A DNA stretch of 64,000 bases from Metabacillus sediminilitoris (GCF_009720625.1 NZ_CP046266.1:5499501-5563500), one strand, 5' to 3'. Shown: positions 1 to 9,225, counted from the stretch's first letter. Numbers and translations: made by a program. The notes: generated by a model not told the origin, from the letters alone.

Positions 1-1
1 G

Positions 2-349
2 GCTGGTTTGCTGCTGCTAAGTTCAGCGACAAACAGCCTTACATTACTTAGTGCAGGCGCTCTGATTGGTCTTGGCTTCGGTAATATGCAATCATGCTCA
101 CAGGCAATTGCTGTGAAATTGACTCCTCCGCATCGCATGGGATTAGCAACATCCACCTTTTTTATCTTTCTTGATGCAGGGCTTGGATTTGGCCCTTATA
201 TCCTTGGATTTATCATTCCATTAACTGGCTATAGCACACTATATGTCATATTAGGGATCCTTAGCATTGCAACTGTTATTCTTTACTTCTTCCTATATGG
301 AAGAAAAGAACGCGAAGCAAAAGCTAATATGAAGACTAGTTCTATTTGA
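2..349 (+). CDS. MFS transporter, C-terminal part (cut by window start)
   Basis: Only the last 115 or so residues of a major facilitator superfamily permease are present; the reading frame is open to the left edge, so the real start lies outside. Three to four hydrophobic helices are visible, separated by short loops, ending in a charged cytoplasmic tail (GRKEREAKAN). The loop KLTPPHRMGLATSTFF followed by a Gly-rich helix is typical of the C-terminal half of drug/metabolite MFS efflux proteins. Substrate cannot be told. A strong terminator follows at once. Confidence 0.8.
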   Translation, partial: AGLLLLSSATNSLTLLSAGALIGLGFGNMQSCSQAIAVKLTPPHRMGLATSTFFIFLDAGLGFGPYILGFIIPLTGYSTLYVILGILSIATVILYFFLYGRKEREAKANMKTSSI

Positions 350-350
350 T

Positions 351-387
351 AAAAAGGGATTTCTTGAATGAAATCCCTTTTTACTTC
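351..387 (+). terminator. Rho-independent terminator after the MFS gene
   Basis: The arms AAAAAGGGATTTC and GAAATCCCTTTTT pair perfectly around a short loop and end in a T run. It closes the rightward MFS gene and may serve the leftward gene that ends at 389. Confidence 0.8.
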
Positions 388-388
388 T

Positions 389-646
389 TCAACTTTTTTT
401 CCATACTGATGCATATTTCTTTTTATACTTCAGATCTTCCTCTTTTTCGATTAAAACTAATGCTGCTTGCTTTATTTCCTCTTCCTTTAATTCATCAAAT
501 AAGTTTCTAAGATCTTGTATGATATCAAACCGAATCAAGGTATAGTTTTTTTCATTAAGACAAGTGATAAAACGATCAACAAGACTTTTCATGACTAGCT
601 TTTTTTGCTCTGTACCCGCTAAACCAATTCTCCAAATGGATTGCAA
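389..646 (-). CDS. Small protein of unknown function, start unclear, possibly a gene remnant
   Basis: About 85 charged residues rich in Leu, Lys and Glu, predicted mainly helical (for example DLRNLFDELKEEEIKQAALVLIEKEEDLKYKK), reminiscent of HEAT-like helical pairs. The only accepted start codon in the frame is the TTG at 646, which has no ribosome binding site. A good GGAGG lies at 685-689, about 40 bases upstream in the same open frame, but no ATG, GTG or TTG stands at the right distance from it in this frame. The gene may have lost its true start, use a non-standard codon, or be the C-terminal relic of a longer gene. It is downstream of phnX on the same strand. Confidence 0.45.
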   Translation of the reverse strand: MQSIWRIGLAGTEQKKLVMKSLVDRFITCLNEKNYTLIRFDIIQDLRNLFDELKEEEIKQAALVLIEKEEDLKYKKKYASVWKKS

Positions 647-732
647 GCTATGTCTCGCTGTGACAAATTTTTTATCCTTTGTTACCTCCGTTTCTCAGGA
701 TCACTTACTCTTTCATTGTTACTAGATTCTAC

Positions 733-1548
733 TTATCTAGCATTAGGCCTTTTACCAACTGAAATATGCTGATTGATTTTCTCTATGAGCTTTGGCAGTT
801 CACTCATTGATCGGATCGTAAAGTCTGCCCCATTTTGTCTAAATGAATTCTCTGTTTGTAAGATTGCTTTTTCTTGATCAGATTCTGATAGGGCATGAAA
901 TTCATCTAAACTTAATCCCATTTCAGAGCTCCCAATGATGACACCAACAGCCCAAACTCCTGCGTTTACCCCCTCTTTTATATCTGAAGGAGTATCCCCT
1001 ACTTTCACTACCTTACATGAGGCTGATAAGCTTAGAGCTTCCATATTTCGGTAAATCATGTATGGATAAGGTCTTCCGAAAGAATTTGTATCATCAGCTG
1101 TAATATAATAATCTGGGCTGTAGCCTTTTTTCAACGCATTAGGAACGACGACATCCATCATCGTATTTGTGTATCCAGTTGTCGAACCAATCTTTAGCCC
1201 TTGTTTCCTCAAGGTTTCGACAGTCTCTATAACCTCTGGAATTGGATCTGTATACTCTGTTAATGATGCCAAAAGGGCAGGTTCAAATTCTGCATACAAA
1301 TTCTCCACATCTTGCTCATTAAACGATCTTCCGAATTTTTCTTCCCATAATGCTGATACCCTTGGCATGGAAAGCATTGCACGAATATGATCAATTTTCA
1401 GCAATCCCATTGGAGCTCTTGCTTCTTCCATTGTCACGTCAATCCCTGCTTTTTTAAAAATATCAATAAATACATTTACCGGTGCAAAGCATCCAAAATC
1501 AACTGTTGTTCCCGCCCAATCAAATATCACACCTTCAATTTTATTCAT
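733..1548 (-). CDS. phnX: Phosphonoacetaldehyde hydrolase (phosphonatase)
   Basis: HAD-superfamily enzyme that cleaves the C-P bond of phosphonoacetaldehyde to acetaldehyde and phosphate, the second step of 2-aminoethylphosphonate breakdown. The 271-residue length fits the family. Motif I is DWAGT with nucleophile Asp10; Lys51 in MGLLKIDHI corresponds to the Schiff-base lysine specific to phosphonatases; motif II is in STTGYT and motif III/IV in KVGDTPSDIKEG. The ATG overlaps the stop of phnW by four bases, so the two are translationally coupled. Last recognisable gene of the AEP operon. Confidence 0.95.
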   Translation of the reverse strand: MNKIEGVIFDWAGTTVDFGCFAPVNVFIDIFKKAGIDVTMEEARAPMGLLKIDHIRAMLSMPRVSALWEEKFGRSFNEQDVENLYAEFEPALLASLTEYTDPIPEVIETVETLRKQGLKIGSTTGYTNTMMDVVVPNALKKGYSPDYYITADDTNSFGRPYPYMIYRNMEALSLSASCKVVKVGDTPSDIKEGVNAGVWAVGVIIGSSEMGLSLDEFHALSESDQEKAILQTENSFRQNGADFTIRSMSELPKLIEKINQHISVGKRPNAR

Positions 1549-2639
1549 TTTGTCACCACTCCTATATATTCTTCAATAATCGCACATAATTGTTGTATAT
1601 CTTGTTCATAGATTTCACCAATATTTCCGATTCGGAAAGTATCAACATCCGTCAGTTTACCTGGATAAATGACATAACCCCGCTCTTTGACGAATGTATA
1701 AAAGTCATCAAAGCTAAAATGATTATTTGGAAAAAGAAATGTTGTTATAATTGGCGATTGTTTTTCTGCAGAAATATACGGATGTATCCCTAATTTCCCA
1801 AGTCTTTCTCTTAAAAGACGATTATTGCTTTGATAGCGAGCAAACCTTGCTGATATCCCGCCTTCATCAACTAATTCATCAATTGCCTTGGAAAAGGCAG
1901 CCACTACATGTGTTGGTGAGGTATAGCGCCATTTTCCTTCCTTGTCCATTTCCTTCCATTGATCAAATAAATCTAGTGATAAGCTACGCGCATTTCCTTC
2001 ACATGCTTTTAGCTTATCTAGTTTAGCAATGACAAACCCAAACCCAGGTACACCTTGAATGCATTTATTTGCACTGCTTATTAAATAGTCAATTTCCAGT
2101 CCCGGGATATCAATTTCTATACCGCCAAAACTGCTCATTGCATCTATGATTAATGTTTTTCCATATTCCTTTGAAAGCTTTGCTATCATGTCGATTGGAT
2201 TTAAAATGCCTGTTGTTGTTTCACAGTGAACCATAACAATATGAGTAATTTCTTGATCTTCTTTTAGGATACTGCTTAATTCAGCATCATTTGGATATTC
2301 ATTATAAGCGACGCTATATTCTCTAAAATTTAACCCGATATATTGAGCCATTTTGACTACACGCTCACCATAAGCACCATTTGTGATTATAAGAGCTTTA
2401 TCATTTGTTGAAATAGCAGTTGTCATGACAGATTCAACAGCGAACGTCCCGCTTCCTTGCATAAGCACAACCGTATACTCTTCTTCCGATGTACCGGCTA
2501 ATTCAAGAAGCTGAGACCTAATTTTTTGAGTGATATTTTTATAGTCCTGATCCCATGTACAACGGTCAAATAGCATTTCCTCTTTCACTGTACTTGTTGT
2601 TGTTAATGGACCTGGCGTTAATAGTTTATAGTTATACAT
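1545..2639 (-). CDS. phnW: 2-aminoethylphosphonate--pyruvate transaminase
   Basis: PLP-dependent class V aminotransferase that moves the amino group of 2-aminoethylphosphonate to pyruvate, giving phosphonoacetaldehyde for PhnX. The 364 residues begin with the characteristic LLTPGPLTTT; the cofactor site is seen in IIDAMSSFGG (Asp166) and SSANKCIQG, with Lys192 as the probable PLP lysine. An AGGAGG site lies just before the ATG. It sits 15 bases after the transporter gene and overlaps phnX, making one leftward uptake-plus-degradation operon. Confidence 0.95.
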   Translation of the reverse strand: MYNYKLLTPGPLTTTSTVKEEMLFDRCTWDQDYKNITQKIRSQLLELAGTSEEEYTVVLMQGSGTFAVESVMTTAISTNDKALIITNGAYGERVVKMAQYIGLNFREYSVAYNEYPNDAELSSILKEDQEITHIVMVHCETTTGILNPIDMIAKLSKEYGKTLIIDAMSSFGGIEIDIPGLEIDYLISSANKCIQGVPGFGFVIAKLDKLKACEGNARSLSLDLFDQWKEMDKEGKWRYTSPTHVVAAFSKAIDELVDEGGISARFARYQSNNRLLRERLGKLGIHPYISAEKQSPIITTFLFPNNHFSFDDFYTFVKERGYVIYPGKLTDVDTFRIGNIGEIYEQDIQQLCAIIEEYIGVVTK

Positions 2640-2654
2640 ATTTCTAACCTCCTT

Positions 2655-5318
2655 TTATTTTGCTGAGTTGAAAAATTGTTGATGTTTTTCTAATAGTTCC
2701 ACTGTTAATGGCTGATCAAATTTCATGAAATGTGCGGGTTTGTTAATAGAAGAAACTGTTTCACCATTATAGAGAGCAACCGGATAGTATGTTAATAAGT
2801 CTTTTCTAGCATTGTTTATGATGACCTCTGCCATTTCCATTGCTAGCTTCGTCGTTGCTTCATCATCTTTATCTACAACGGCAATTGACTCAGTGAGTGA
2901 AAAATTCCCTTCAACAGGATCGATAAAATCAATTGGTTGACCTGACTCTTTTGCTGCTACAGCTTGATGTCGGAGACCAAAGCCTGCAGCTACTTCCCCA
3001 GCTTGTACTTTCTTTATAGGACCCGAACCTGAACTTTCTAAATGCGGGCCGCTATTTGCAATTAAATCATGAAGAACCGTTTTCCCTTCTTCTTCTCCAT
3101 ATTGACTAATTATTGCTTGAATCATTAACCAGCCTGTCGAAGAATCTAGTATATTTGGGATCGACACGAGGTCTTTGTATTCCGGTTTTGTTAAATCCTT
3201 TAGCGATGTTGGCATGGCTAAACCCTTTTCTTTGATTACTTCTGTGTTGACAAAGATAGACCCTGTAATTGCTAAAATTGGTGTATAGTATGATGGATAT
3301 TGTTCAAATGCATTTGTTTCAAAAGTTAAGTCTTTAAACATAGCATGTTTTTGTTGAGCACTATCGATAAAATAAGAACTCATTGTAACTAAATCAGCCT
3401 CAATTTGTTCTCCTTCAGCCATAAGCTTTCCGCCTAATTCAGAAGTACCTAAAGATTGAAGAACATACTTTCCTTCATATCCGGCATTTTTTAAGGCTGT
3501 TTCCATTGCTGTAATTGCTTCCTCATCACCATTTGTTCCAATTACAACCTTTTTTGCTTCATCTACTTTTTGAGTATTACACGCTACCAATGCAACTACT
3601 GTTAATCCTATTGCAAACAGAGTCAGCAACATTCTCTTCATGTTTTTCATCGTAAAATTCCCTCGCTTCTTGTCCTTCATTATGGATGATGTATTCATCG
3701 TTGTTCTTCTTTGCAAATAATCACAAAGTAACTTAATCAATAAATTTGTAAAAAAGATGAGTAAAGATAAAACAAATATTTCATTAAATTTAGCAAAATG
3801 CTGCAGCTCTTTAATTTTGCTCGCTACTAATGAGGTTTGCGCTGAAACTAAAAAGATAATTCCACTAATCGTAACCATCGCATTGATAAAATAGTAGCTA
3901 AACATCTCAATTACCGTTGATGCTGAGTTCGGTAAAATAACCCGAAAGATGGTCTTGAACCAGCTGTCACCTAATAACTCTCCAGTCGTTTCCCATGTTG
4001 GGTTCATTTTTGATAAGGAGTTTTTCGCCATTAAATATGGTGTAGTAAAGAAGTGAATGATATTACAGAGCACGATAATGGCGAAAGTTCCCTTAAAACT
4101 GCTCCCATTAAAAAGCAGTAAATACGACAAGCCTAATACCATACCTGGTACAGTATTTGTTATCATTGAAATACTATCGATGGTTGCTTTTCCTTTAATA
4201 GGTGTACGGACATTTATAATTGCTGAGCAATAGGCGACTACCGTACCAATAACAGCAGTTAATATAGCAACGACTATCGAGTTTTTATAAACAGCTGTTA
4301 AATCACTTGATTGAAAAACTTCAATAAAATGCTTTAAAGTAAAGGATGGATCATATGGAAAACTCGTTAAAAATGGTGCGATAAACATAACGGCAAAAAC
4401 TGAAAACATTCCTAATAGAATAATAGATGAGATGATTCCTAAGAACGTATCTCTAAGTTTATGCTGAACTAACTCGGTATCTGTAAACTTGTCATAATGG
4501 AAATTAAACTTTTCAAGATAGTTTAAAAGAAAAACACCAAACACTGCAGGTAATAGCATTAACACTGCTATGACAGCTCCGTTATTAAAGTCAGGTATTG
4601 AACCAAGCATCACTTGATAGAGATGTGTTGCAACAACATAATATGTCCCACCAACAGAGGCAGGAATACCAAAATCAGTAAAGCTTAAGATAAAGGCAAG
4701 GACAAAGGCTCCGCCCAATGTGCCCCATAATGGACGAACGATTGTGTTCATAAAACTTCTAAAGGTCGAATCACCCATAAGTTTTGAAACGATAATATAT
4801 TTTTTATCAATATATTTAAATGAATTATGAATTAGTAAAAACGCTGCAGGTAATGTATAAATCACATAACCTATTAATAATCCGTTAAATCCATAGATCT
4901 CAAATAGATTTCGCCCAACTAGCTTTGTCATTAATCCTTGATTCCCAAAAGAATACATAATTGCAAATCCATACGTGATTGTCGGGAGCAGCATCGGGAT
5001 CATAATACCTATTTTTATTGCACTTTTTAATGGCCGATACATTCTCGAGCAATTAATAGAATAAGCAAGAATAAAGGCTAAAATTGTCGTAATAATAGCG
5101 GTAATGCTAGAAATTTTAATACTATTAACAATTGACTCTAACAGTTCTCGATTAGAAAGGGTTGATAGATAATTTGAGAAACTGTAACCATCACTTGTTT
5201 CGAACGAACGAATAAACAAAGAAACAAGCGGTAATAAGAGAAAGATGGCGAACAACACTACGATTGGGATAAAAATGACACGCATTCCCGGCTTAACTTT
5301 AGTCATTTTCTTCACCAA
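2655..5318 (-). CDS. 2-aminoethylphosphonate ABC transporter: two-domain permease fused to substrate-binding lipoprotein
   Basis: An 887-residue frame holding two normally separate proteins. Residues 1-556 are a double binding-protein-dependent permease (two BPD_transp_1 units, about twelve helices) like those of the putative AEP and iron(III) families. Residues 557-887 form a complete extracellular solute-binding protein: Met557, charged KNMKRM, hydrophobic stretch and a lipobox ending LVAC at Cys582, then a mature domain with TNGDEEAITAMETALKNAG and YYPVALYNGE. No stop separates them; the linker reads MKDKKRGNFT. A ribosome binding site and ATG at the junction suggest the lipoprotein is also made alone. 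The ATG overlaps the ATPase gene by 20 bases. AEP as substrate is inferred from phnWX and the family resemblance. Confidence 0.88.
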   Translation of the reverse strand: MVKKMTKVKPGMRVIFIPIVVLFAIFLLLPLVSLFIRSFETSDGYSFSNYLSTLSNRELLESIVNSIKISSITAIITTILAFILAYSINCSRMYRPLKSAIKIGIMIPMLLPTITYGFAIMYSFGNQGLMTKLVGRNLFEIYGFNGLLIGYVIYTLPAAFLLIHNSFKYIDKKYIIVSKLMGDSTFRSFMNTIVRPLWGTLGGAFVLAFILSFTDFGIPASVGGTYYVVATHLYQVMLGSIPDFNNGAVIAVLMLLPAVFGVFLLNYLEKFNFHYDKFTDTELVQHKLRDTFLGIISSIILLGMFSVFAVMFIAPFLTSFPYDPSFTLKHFIEVFQSSDLTAVYKNSIVVAILTAVIGTVVAYCSAIINVRTPIKGKATIDSISMITNTVPGMVLGLSYLLLFNGSSFKGTFAIIVLCNIIHFFTTPYLMAKNSLSKMNPTWETTGELLGDSWFKTIFRVILPNSASTVIEMFSYYFINAMVTISGIIFLVSAQTSLVASKIKELQHFAKFNEIFVLSLLIFFTNLLIKLLCDYLQRRTTMNTSSIMKDKKRGNFTMKNMKRMLLTLFAIGLTVVALVACNTQKVDEAKKVVIGTNGDEEAITAMETALKNAGYEGKYVLQSLGTSELGGKLMAEGEQIEADLVTMSSYFIDSAQQKHAMFKDLTFETNAFEQYPSYYTPILAITGSIFVNTEVIKEKGLAMPTSLKDLTKPEYKDLVSIPNILDSSTGWLMIQAIISQYGEEEGKTVLHDLIANSGPHLESSGSGPIKKVQAGEVAAGFGLRHQAVAAKESGQPIDFIDPVEGNFSLTESIAVVDKDDEATTKLAMEMAEVIINNARKDLLTYYPVALYNGETVSSINKPAHFMKFDQPLTVELLEKHQQFFNSAK
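3648..3666 (-). promoter_or_regulatory. Internal ribosome binding site and ATG of the lipoprotein domain
   Basis: On the minus strand GCGAGGG precedes ATG AAA AAC ATG AAG by about nine bases, in frame with the permease. This is what a free-standing start for the binding protein would look like, and the codons after it encode a standard lipoprotein signal peptide. Confidence 0.6.
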
Positions 5319-6051
5319 ATAAGTTATAAATATTTTGTTTCTTAATATGTAATTGTTTAAGAATAAATTCTTTCACAAAGTCATTACTTGGTTTATTAAT
5401 AATTTCTTGAGGTGTTCCAAATTGCGAAATTTCTCCTTGATTAATGATTAATATTTTATCTGACAACGTTAATGCTTCTTCAGGATCATGTGTGACAATA
5501 ATGGTTGTAAGCTTATATTCTCTGGCAATTAGTTTAATCCGCTCTTTAATCGATTCCTTAATAACGCCGTCCAATGCACTTAAGGGCTCGTCCAATAATA
5601 ATATTTTCGGTTTCATGACCAATGTTCTTGCAAGTGCAACCCTTTGTTTCTGGCCGCCGGATAATTCTCCTATTTTCTTTGTTAAATGAGGTTTTAACTC
5701 CAAAAATTCAATATACTCATTAAGCTCTTCCTCTGTAACTAAACCCTTCTTATTTTTTAAACCATAAACAATATTTTGGTAGGCATTTAAATTTGGAAAA
5801 AGCGCATAATCCTGAAAAACAATATTAAATCCTCTATTCTTCATTTCTACTTGACTCATATCGATATCATTAAAAATGATTTTTCCAGTATTCATCGTTG
5901 TTAATCCCAAGATTATATTTAATAGGGTTGTTTTTCCACTCCCACTTTGACCAAGGAGTGAAACGATTTCTCCCGTGTTAATTTCTAAACTGATATCATT
6001 TAAAACAACTTTGCTATCGAATTGTTTGCTTATATTCTGTAATTTCAGCAA
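5299..6051 (-). CDS. 2-aminoethylphosphonate ABC transporter ATP-binding protein
   Basis: ABC ATPase of about 250 residues energising the permease encoded next. Walker A GQSGSGKTT is at residues 34-42, the Q-loop reads VFQDYALFPNL, the signature [15 protein letters not shown] and Walker B ILLLDEPLSALD follow, with the switch histidine in IVTHDPEEAL. The open frame reaches 6162, but an AAGGAGGTGAGCCGT site lies immediately before TTG at 6051, so TTG is taken as the start and the upstream 37 codons as leader. First gene of the leftward AEP operon, diverging from the DeoR-type regulator. Confidence 0.9.
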   Translation of the reverse strand: MLKLQNISKQFDSKVVLNDISLEINTGEIVSLLGQSGSGKTTLLNIILGLTTMNTGKIIFNDIDMSQVEMKNRGFNIVFQDYALFPNLNAYQNIVYGLKNKKGLVTEEELNEYIEFLELKPHLTKKIGELSGGQKQRVALARTLVMKPKILLLDEPLSALDGVIKESIKERIKLIAREYKLTTIIVTHDPEEALTLSDKILIINQGEISQFGTPQEIINKPSNDFVKEFILKQLHIKKQNIYNLFGEEND

Positions 6052-6300
6052 ACGGCTCACCTCCTTGAACACACCCTTAGTATAAAAGGGAAATGTAAAT
6101 AAAAATAAAGATTTATGTAAATGAAGTGTAAATTTTGCATATATTATCAATAACTTATACATAAATTTTGACTATATTAACTCAAATTTATCAACATGTT
6201 ACCTGTAACTACTTTAAAAATCTTGAATATATTATGAGTTATCAGTACACTTAAATTAATTAATGAAGGCAAAAAACGATAACTTTGAATGGGTGATTAT

Positions 6301-7065
6301 ATGTTTCCACTTGAAAGACAAAAGAAGATCCTTGAGCTGCTAATGATTAAAAAAGTCATTAAGATAACAGAGTTAACAGAGGAACTAGAGGTTTCTGTCG
6401 ATACGCTTCGCAGAGATTTAAACCTTCTTACAGAACAAGGGAAAATCGAGAAAATCTATGGCGGGGTTAAACTAGTAGAATCAACATTCGGAGAATCCTC
6501 TATAGATGAACGCATGATTAGTCACTTAAAGGAAAAAGAAATGATCGCACAAAAATGCAGTGAATTTATCAATGATGGCGATTGTATTTATATTGATAGC
6601 GGGTCAACAACCTATCAAATTGCCAAATATATTAAAAATAAAAAGAATTTAACAGTCGTGACAAATTCAATTCCTGTTGTAAACGAACTCCTAAATAGTG
6701 ATGTGGAACTAGTCATCATTGGCGGGAAAGTAAGAAAAAACGAAAAGTCTGTCGTTACTTACGAATACTTATTTAATTTTAGTGAATTGAATATATTAAA
6801 AGCCTTTATTTGCGCAAGTGGTATTACGATTGAAAAGGGAATTTCTGATTATAATTTAGAGGAAGCCATTACAAGAAAAAAAATGATCGAGTTATCAAAA
6901 GAAATTTTCGTAGCCGCAGATAGTACTAAATTTGGGAAAGATGTTACAATCGGCATTGCTTCCCTTGATAAGATTGATTACATGATTACAGACCATAACT
7001 TACCTACTCATTTTGTTAATCAATTCAAAAAAACTAGTACAAATCTTATTATTTCACAAAATTAA
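6301..7065 (+). CDS. DeoR/GlpR-family transcriptional regulator
   Basis: About 254 residues: an N-terminal DeoR winged helix (RQKKILELLMIKKVIKITELTEELEVSVDTLRRDLNLL, residues 5-45) and the C-terminal sensor domain of the family (DSGSTTYQIAKYI, VVTNSIPVVNEL, IIGGKVRKNE), which usually binds a phosphorylated small molecule. An in-frame ATG exists at 6289, but GGGTGATT just before the ATG at 6301 favours the latter. It diverges from the AEP operon across about 250 AT-rich bases; it is inferred to control phnWX and the transporter in response to a pathway compound. The family is usually tied to sugar or nucleoside metabolism, so this link is unproven. Confidence 0.85.
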   Translation: MFPLERQKKILELLMIKKVIKITELTEELEVSVDTLRRDLNLLTEQGKIEKIYGGVKLVESTFGESSIDERMISHLKEKEMIAQKCSEFINDGDCIYIDSGSTTYQIAKYIKNKKNLTVVTNSIPVVNELLNSDVELVIIGGKVRKNEKSVVTYEYLFNFSELNILKAFICASGITIEKGISDYNLEEAITRKKMIELSKEIFVAADSTKFGKDVTIGIASLDKIDYMITDHNLPTHFVNQFKKTSTNLIISQN

Positions 7066-7202
7066 ACATTTTTATAAAAACCCTATATCAGAATAGTCTA
7101 CACTAGAGACATGTTCATGATGGTAACATTTCATTTCCTTTATTTTCTAGATATTAACCAATTGGGTGTTATTGTCCAATAGATATAAAATCATTTTATA
7201 GA

Positions 7203-7231
7203 TTGACAGAACTTAACTATATTAGTATATT
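7203..7231 (+). promoter_or_regulatory. Sigma-A type promoter of the met transporter operon
   Basis: TTGACA at 7203-7208 and TATATT at 7226-7231 are separated by exactly 17 bases and lie about 25 bases before the S-box leader, as expected for a riboswitch-controlled transcript. Confidence 0.7.
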
Positions 7232-7255
7232 AGATACTATTAATTTACAAATTTA

Positions 7256-7412
7256 ATCTTATCCAGAGAGACTGAGGGACTAGGCCCGATGACGTCCGGC
7301 AACCCCCTATTTGGGAAGGTGCCAATTCCTGCAGAATGGTTTCATTCTGAAAGATAAGCCAAGATACAGTTTCTGTTTCGATGCTCCTTTCAGATGAAGG
7401 AGTATTTTTTTT
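7256..7412 (+). ncRNA. SAM-I (S-box) riboswitch with terminator
   Basis: The leader contains the hallmark S-box string AGAGAGACTGAGGGA, then GGCCCGATGACGTCCGGCAACC, AAGGTGCCAATTCCTGCAGAA and AAAGATAAGCC closing P1 with CTTATCC. An intrinsic terminator follows (CTCCTT, loop, AAGGAG, eight T, 7384-7412). Known S-boxes stop transcription when S-adenosylmethionine is abundant, so metNIQ should be on when methionine is short. Confidence 0.96.
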
Positions 7413-7526
7413 GTGTCTAGGAACGGGGACAGAATTCGCTTTATTTAAGCATACCTTCCAAATAGACTAGATTTGCTAACCTTAGGTGAAATTTGGATGT
7501 AGAAAAACATAAAAGGAGGTCATTAC

Positions 7527-8540
7527 ATGATTAAAATTCGCAATCTTTCGAAAGTATATAAAACTAAAAATGGTCAGGTAACTGGTGTGGATAACGTGTC
7601 ACTGACAATTCAAAAGGGCGATATTTTTGGAATCGTCGGCTATTCCGGTGCAGGAAAAAGCTCCCTGCTTCGCTGTATCAATCTTTTGGAACGGCCTACT
7701 TCCGGAAATGTCACCGTAAATGGCACAGATCTCACCTCATTAAAAAGTAAAAATTTACGGATAGCACGGTTAAAAATCGGCATGATTTTCCAACACTTTT
7801 ATTTAATTAGCCAAAAAACTGTGTTTGAGAACATTGAATTTGCCTTAAAAGCAGCGAAAATACCTTCCAAAGACATGAATGACCGTGTTGAAGCCTTACT
7901 TGATATGGTTGGTCTTGCTGATAAACGTGATGTATTTCCTTCACAATTGAGTGGAGGGCAAAAACAGCGCGTCGGCATTGCACGTGCACTTGCCAATAAT
8001 CCTAGTGTCCTTTTATGTGATGAAGCCACTTCAGCCTTAGACCCGACCACAACAAAATCAATTTTAAATCTATTAAAAAAAATTAACAAAGAATTAAACA
8101 TTACGATCGTTTTGATAACTCATGAAATGGATGTTGTAAAGGAAATTTGCAATCGCATGGCTATCATGCAAGATGGTAGAGTGATTGAAGAAGGTCCAGT
8201 ATATGATATCTTCGCAAATCCACAGGAAGAACTCACGAAGGAGTTTATCGAAAGTGTTGTTTCATATGATTTGCCTGCTGCGATTTTTAAAAAGTGCGAA
8301 GGAACAATTATTAAAGTAACATTCAAAGGAGAGATTGCTGGAGAAGGCATCATCTCCGATACTCTCCAGCTATATAACGTAAAAGGCAACTTCCTGCACG
8401 GTTCAATTGACTATATACAGGAGGCGCCGCTTGGTATTTTTCTTATGGAATTAAAAGGAACAAGTGAAGAAATCAGCAAAGCCATACAATTTATTGAAAA
8501 TCGTTCAGCCCTAGTGGAGGTGTTACGTTATGGGATTTGA
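7527..8540 (+). CDS. metN: Methionine ABC transporter ATP-binding protein
   Basis: ATPase of the D/L-methionine importer, 337 residues. Walker A GYSGAGKSS is at residues 38-46, followed by FQHFYLISQKTVFENI, signature [15 protein letters not shown], Walker B VLLCDEATSALD and ITHEMDVV. The last 70 or so residues are the NIL regulatory domain specific to MetN, which senses methionine in known homologues. A strong AAAGGAGG precedes the ATG. It lies under the S-box and overlaps metI by 11 bases. Confidence 0.96.
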   Translation: MIKIRNLSKVYKTKNGQVTGVDNVSLTIQKGDIFGIVGYSGAGKSSLLRCINLLERPTSGNVTVNGTDLTSLKSKNLRIARLKIGMIFQHFYLISQKTVFENIEFALKAAKIPSKDMNDRVEALLDMVGLADKRDVFPSQLSGGQKQRVGIARALANNPSVLLCDEATSALDPTTTKSILNLLKKINKELNITIVLITHEMDVVKEICNRMAIMQDGRVIEEGPVYDIFANPQEELTKEFIESVVSYDLPAAIFKKCEGTIIKVTFKGEIAGEGIISDTLQLYNVKGNFLHGSIDYIQEAPLGIFLMELKGTSEEISKAIQFIENRSALVEVLRYGI

Positions 8541-9201
8541 TATGAATCATCTTATTGAACTGATTCCAGATATAAATCTAGCATTTCTGCAAACTATTTA
8601 TATGATTGCAATTTCCTTAGTCATCTCAACTGTTATTGGGTTACCGATTGGTGTCCTTTTATATGTCACAGACAAGGGCCTATTCCTGCAAAATACTTGG
8701 ATCAATTCCATCATCGGTTTCTTAGTTAATATGGTGCGATCAATTCCGTTTATTATTTTACTTGTTGCATTAATACCATTAACTAATTTCCTCGTCAAAA
8801 CAACGATTGGACCAACAGCAGCAAGTGTCTCACTTTCTGTCGCAGCCATCCCATTTTTCGCCCGCATTGTCGAAACGGCATTACGAGAAATTGATAAAGG
8901 TGTTGTTGAAGCAGCAATCGCAGCAGGTGCTACACCATGGATGATCATTAAAGATGTTCTTTTACTTGAAGCAAGATCTGGAATTATTTCTGCTATTACA
9001 TTAACACTTATTAGTTTAGTAGGATTTTCAGCAATGGCTGGTGTTGTCGGCGGCGGCGGAATTGGTGATTTGGCCATTCGTTTTGGTTATTACCGCTATG
9101 ATAATACCATTATGATCGCAACAGTCGTTATTTTAATTATATTAGTTCAGTTAATTCAGCTAATTGGTGATAAAATCGCCAAAGCTGTTAATAAAAAATA
9201 A
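8530..9201 (+). CDS. metI: Methionine ABC transporter permease
   Basis: 223-residue inner-membrane permease with about five helices and the coupling-helix EAA motif VVEAAIAAGATPWMIIKDVLL contacting MetN. GGAGGTG inside the end of metN serves the ATG at 8530. The Gly-rich VVGGGGIGDLAIRFGYYRY near the C-terminus is typical of MetI. Middle gene of metNIQ. Confidence 0.96.
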   Translation: MGFDMNHLIELIPDINLAFLQTIYMIAISLVISTVIGLPIGVLLYVTDKGLFLQNTWINSIIGFLVNMVRSIPFIILLVALIPLTNFLVKTTIGPTAASVSLSVAAIPFFARIVETALREIDKGVVEAAIAAGATPWMIIKDVLLLEARSGIISAITLTLISLVGFSAMAGVVGGGGIGDLAIRFGYYRYDNTIMIATVVILIILVQLIQLIGDKIAKAVNKK

Positions 9202-9225
9202 ACATCAGAAAGAAGGAATACTCAC

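Noticed and set aside
5299..6162. Longer N-terminus of the AEP ATPase from ATG 6162
   Set aside because: The extra 37 residues are not ABC-like, and an ideal AAGGAGGTG sits inside them, eight bases before TTG 6051.
7421..7440. GGAACGGGGACAG string after the S-box terminator
   Set aside because: Looked like part of a dispersed element, but only one copy exists in the window.
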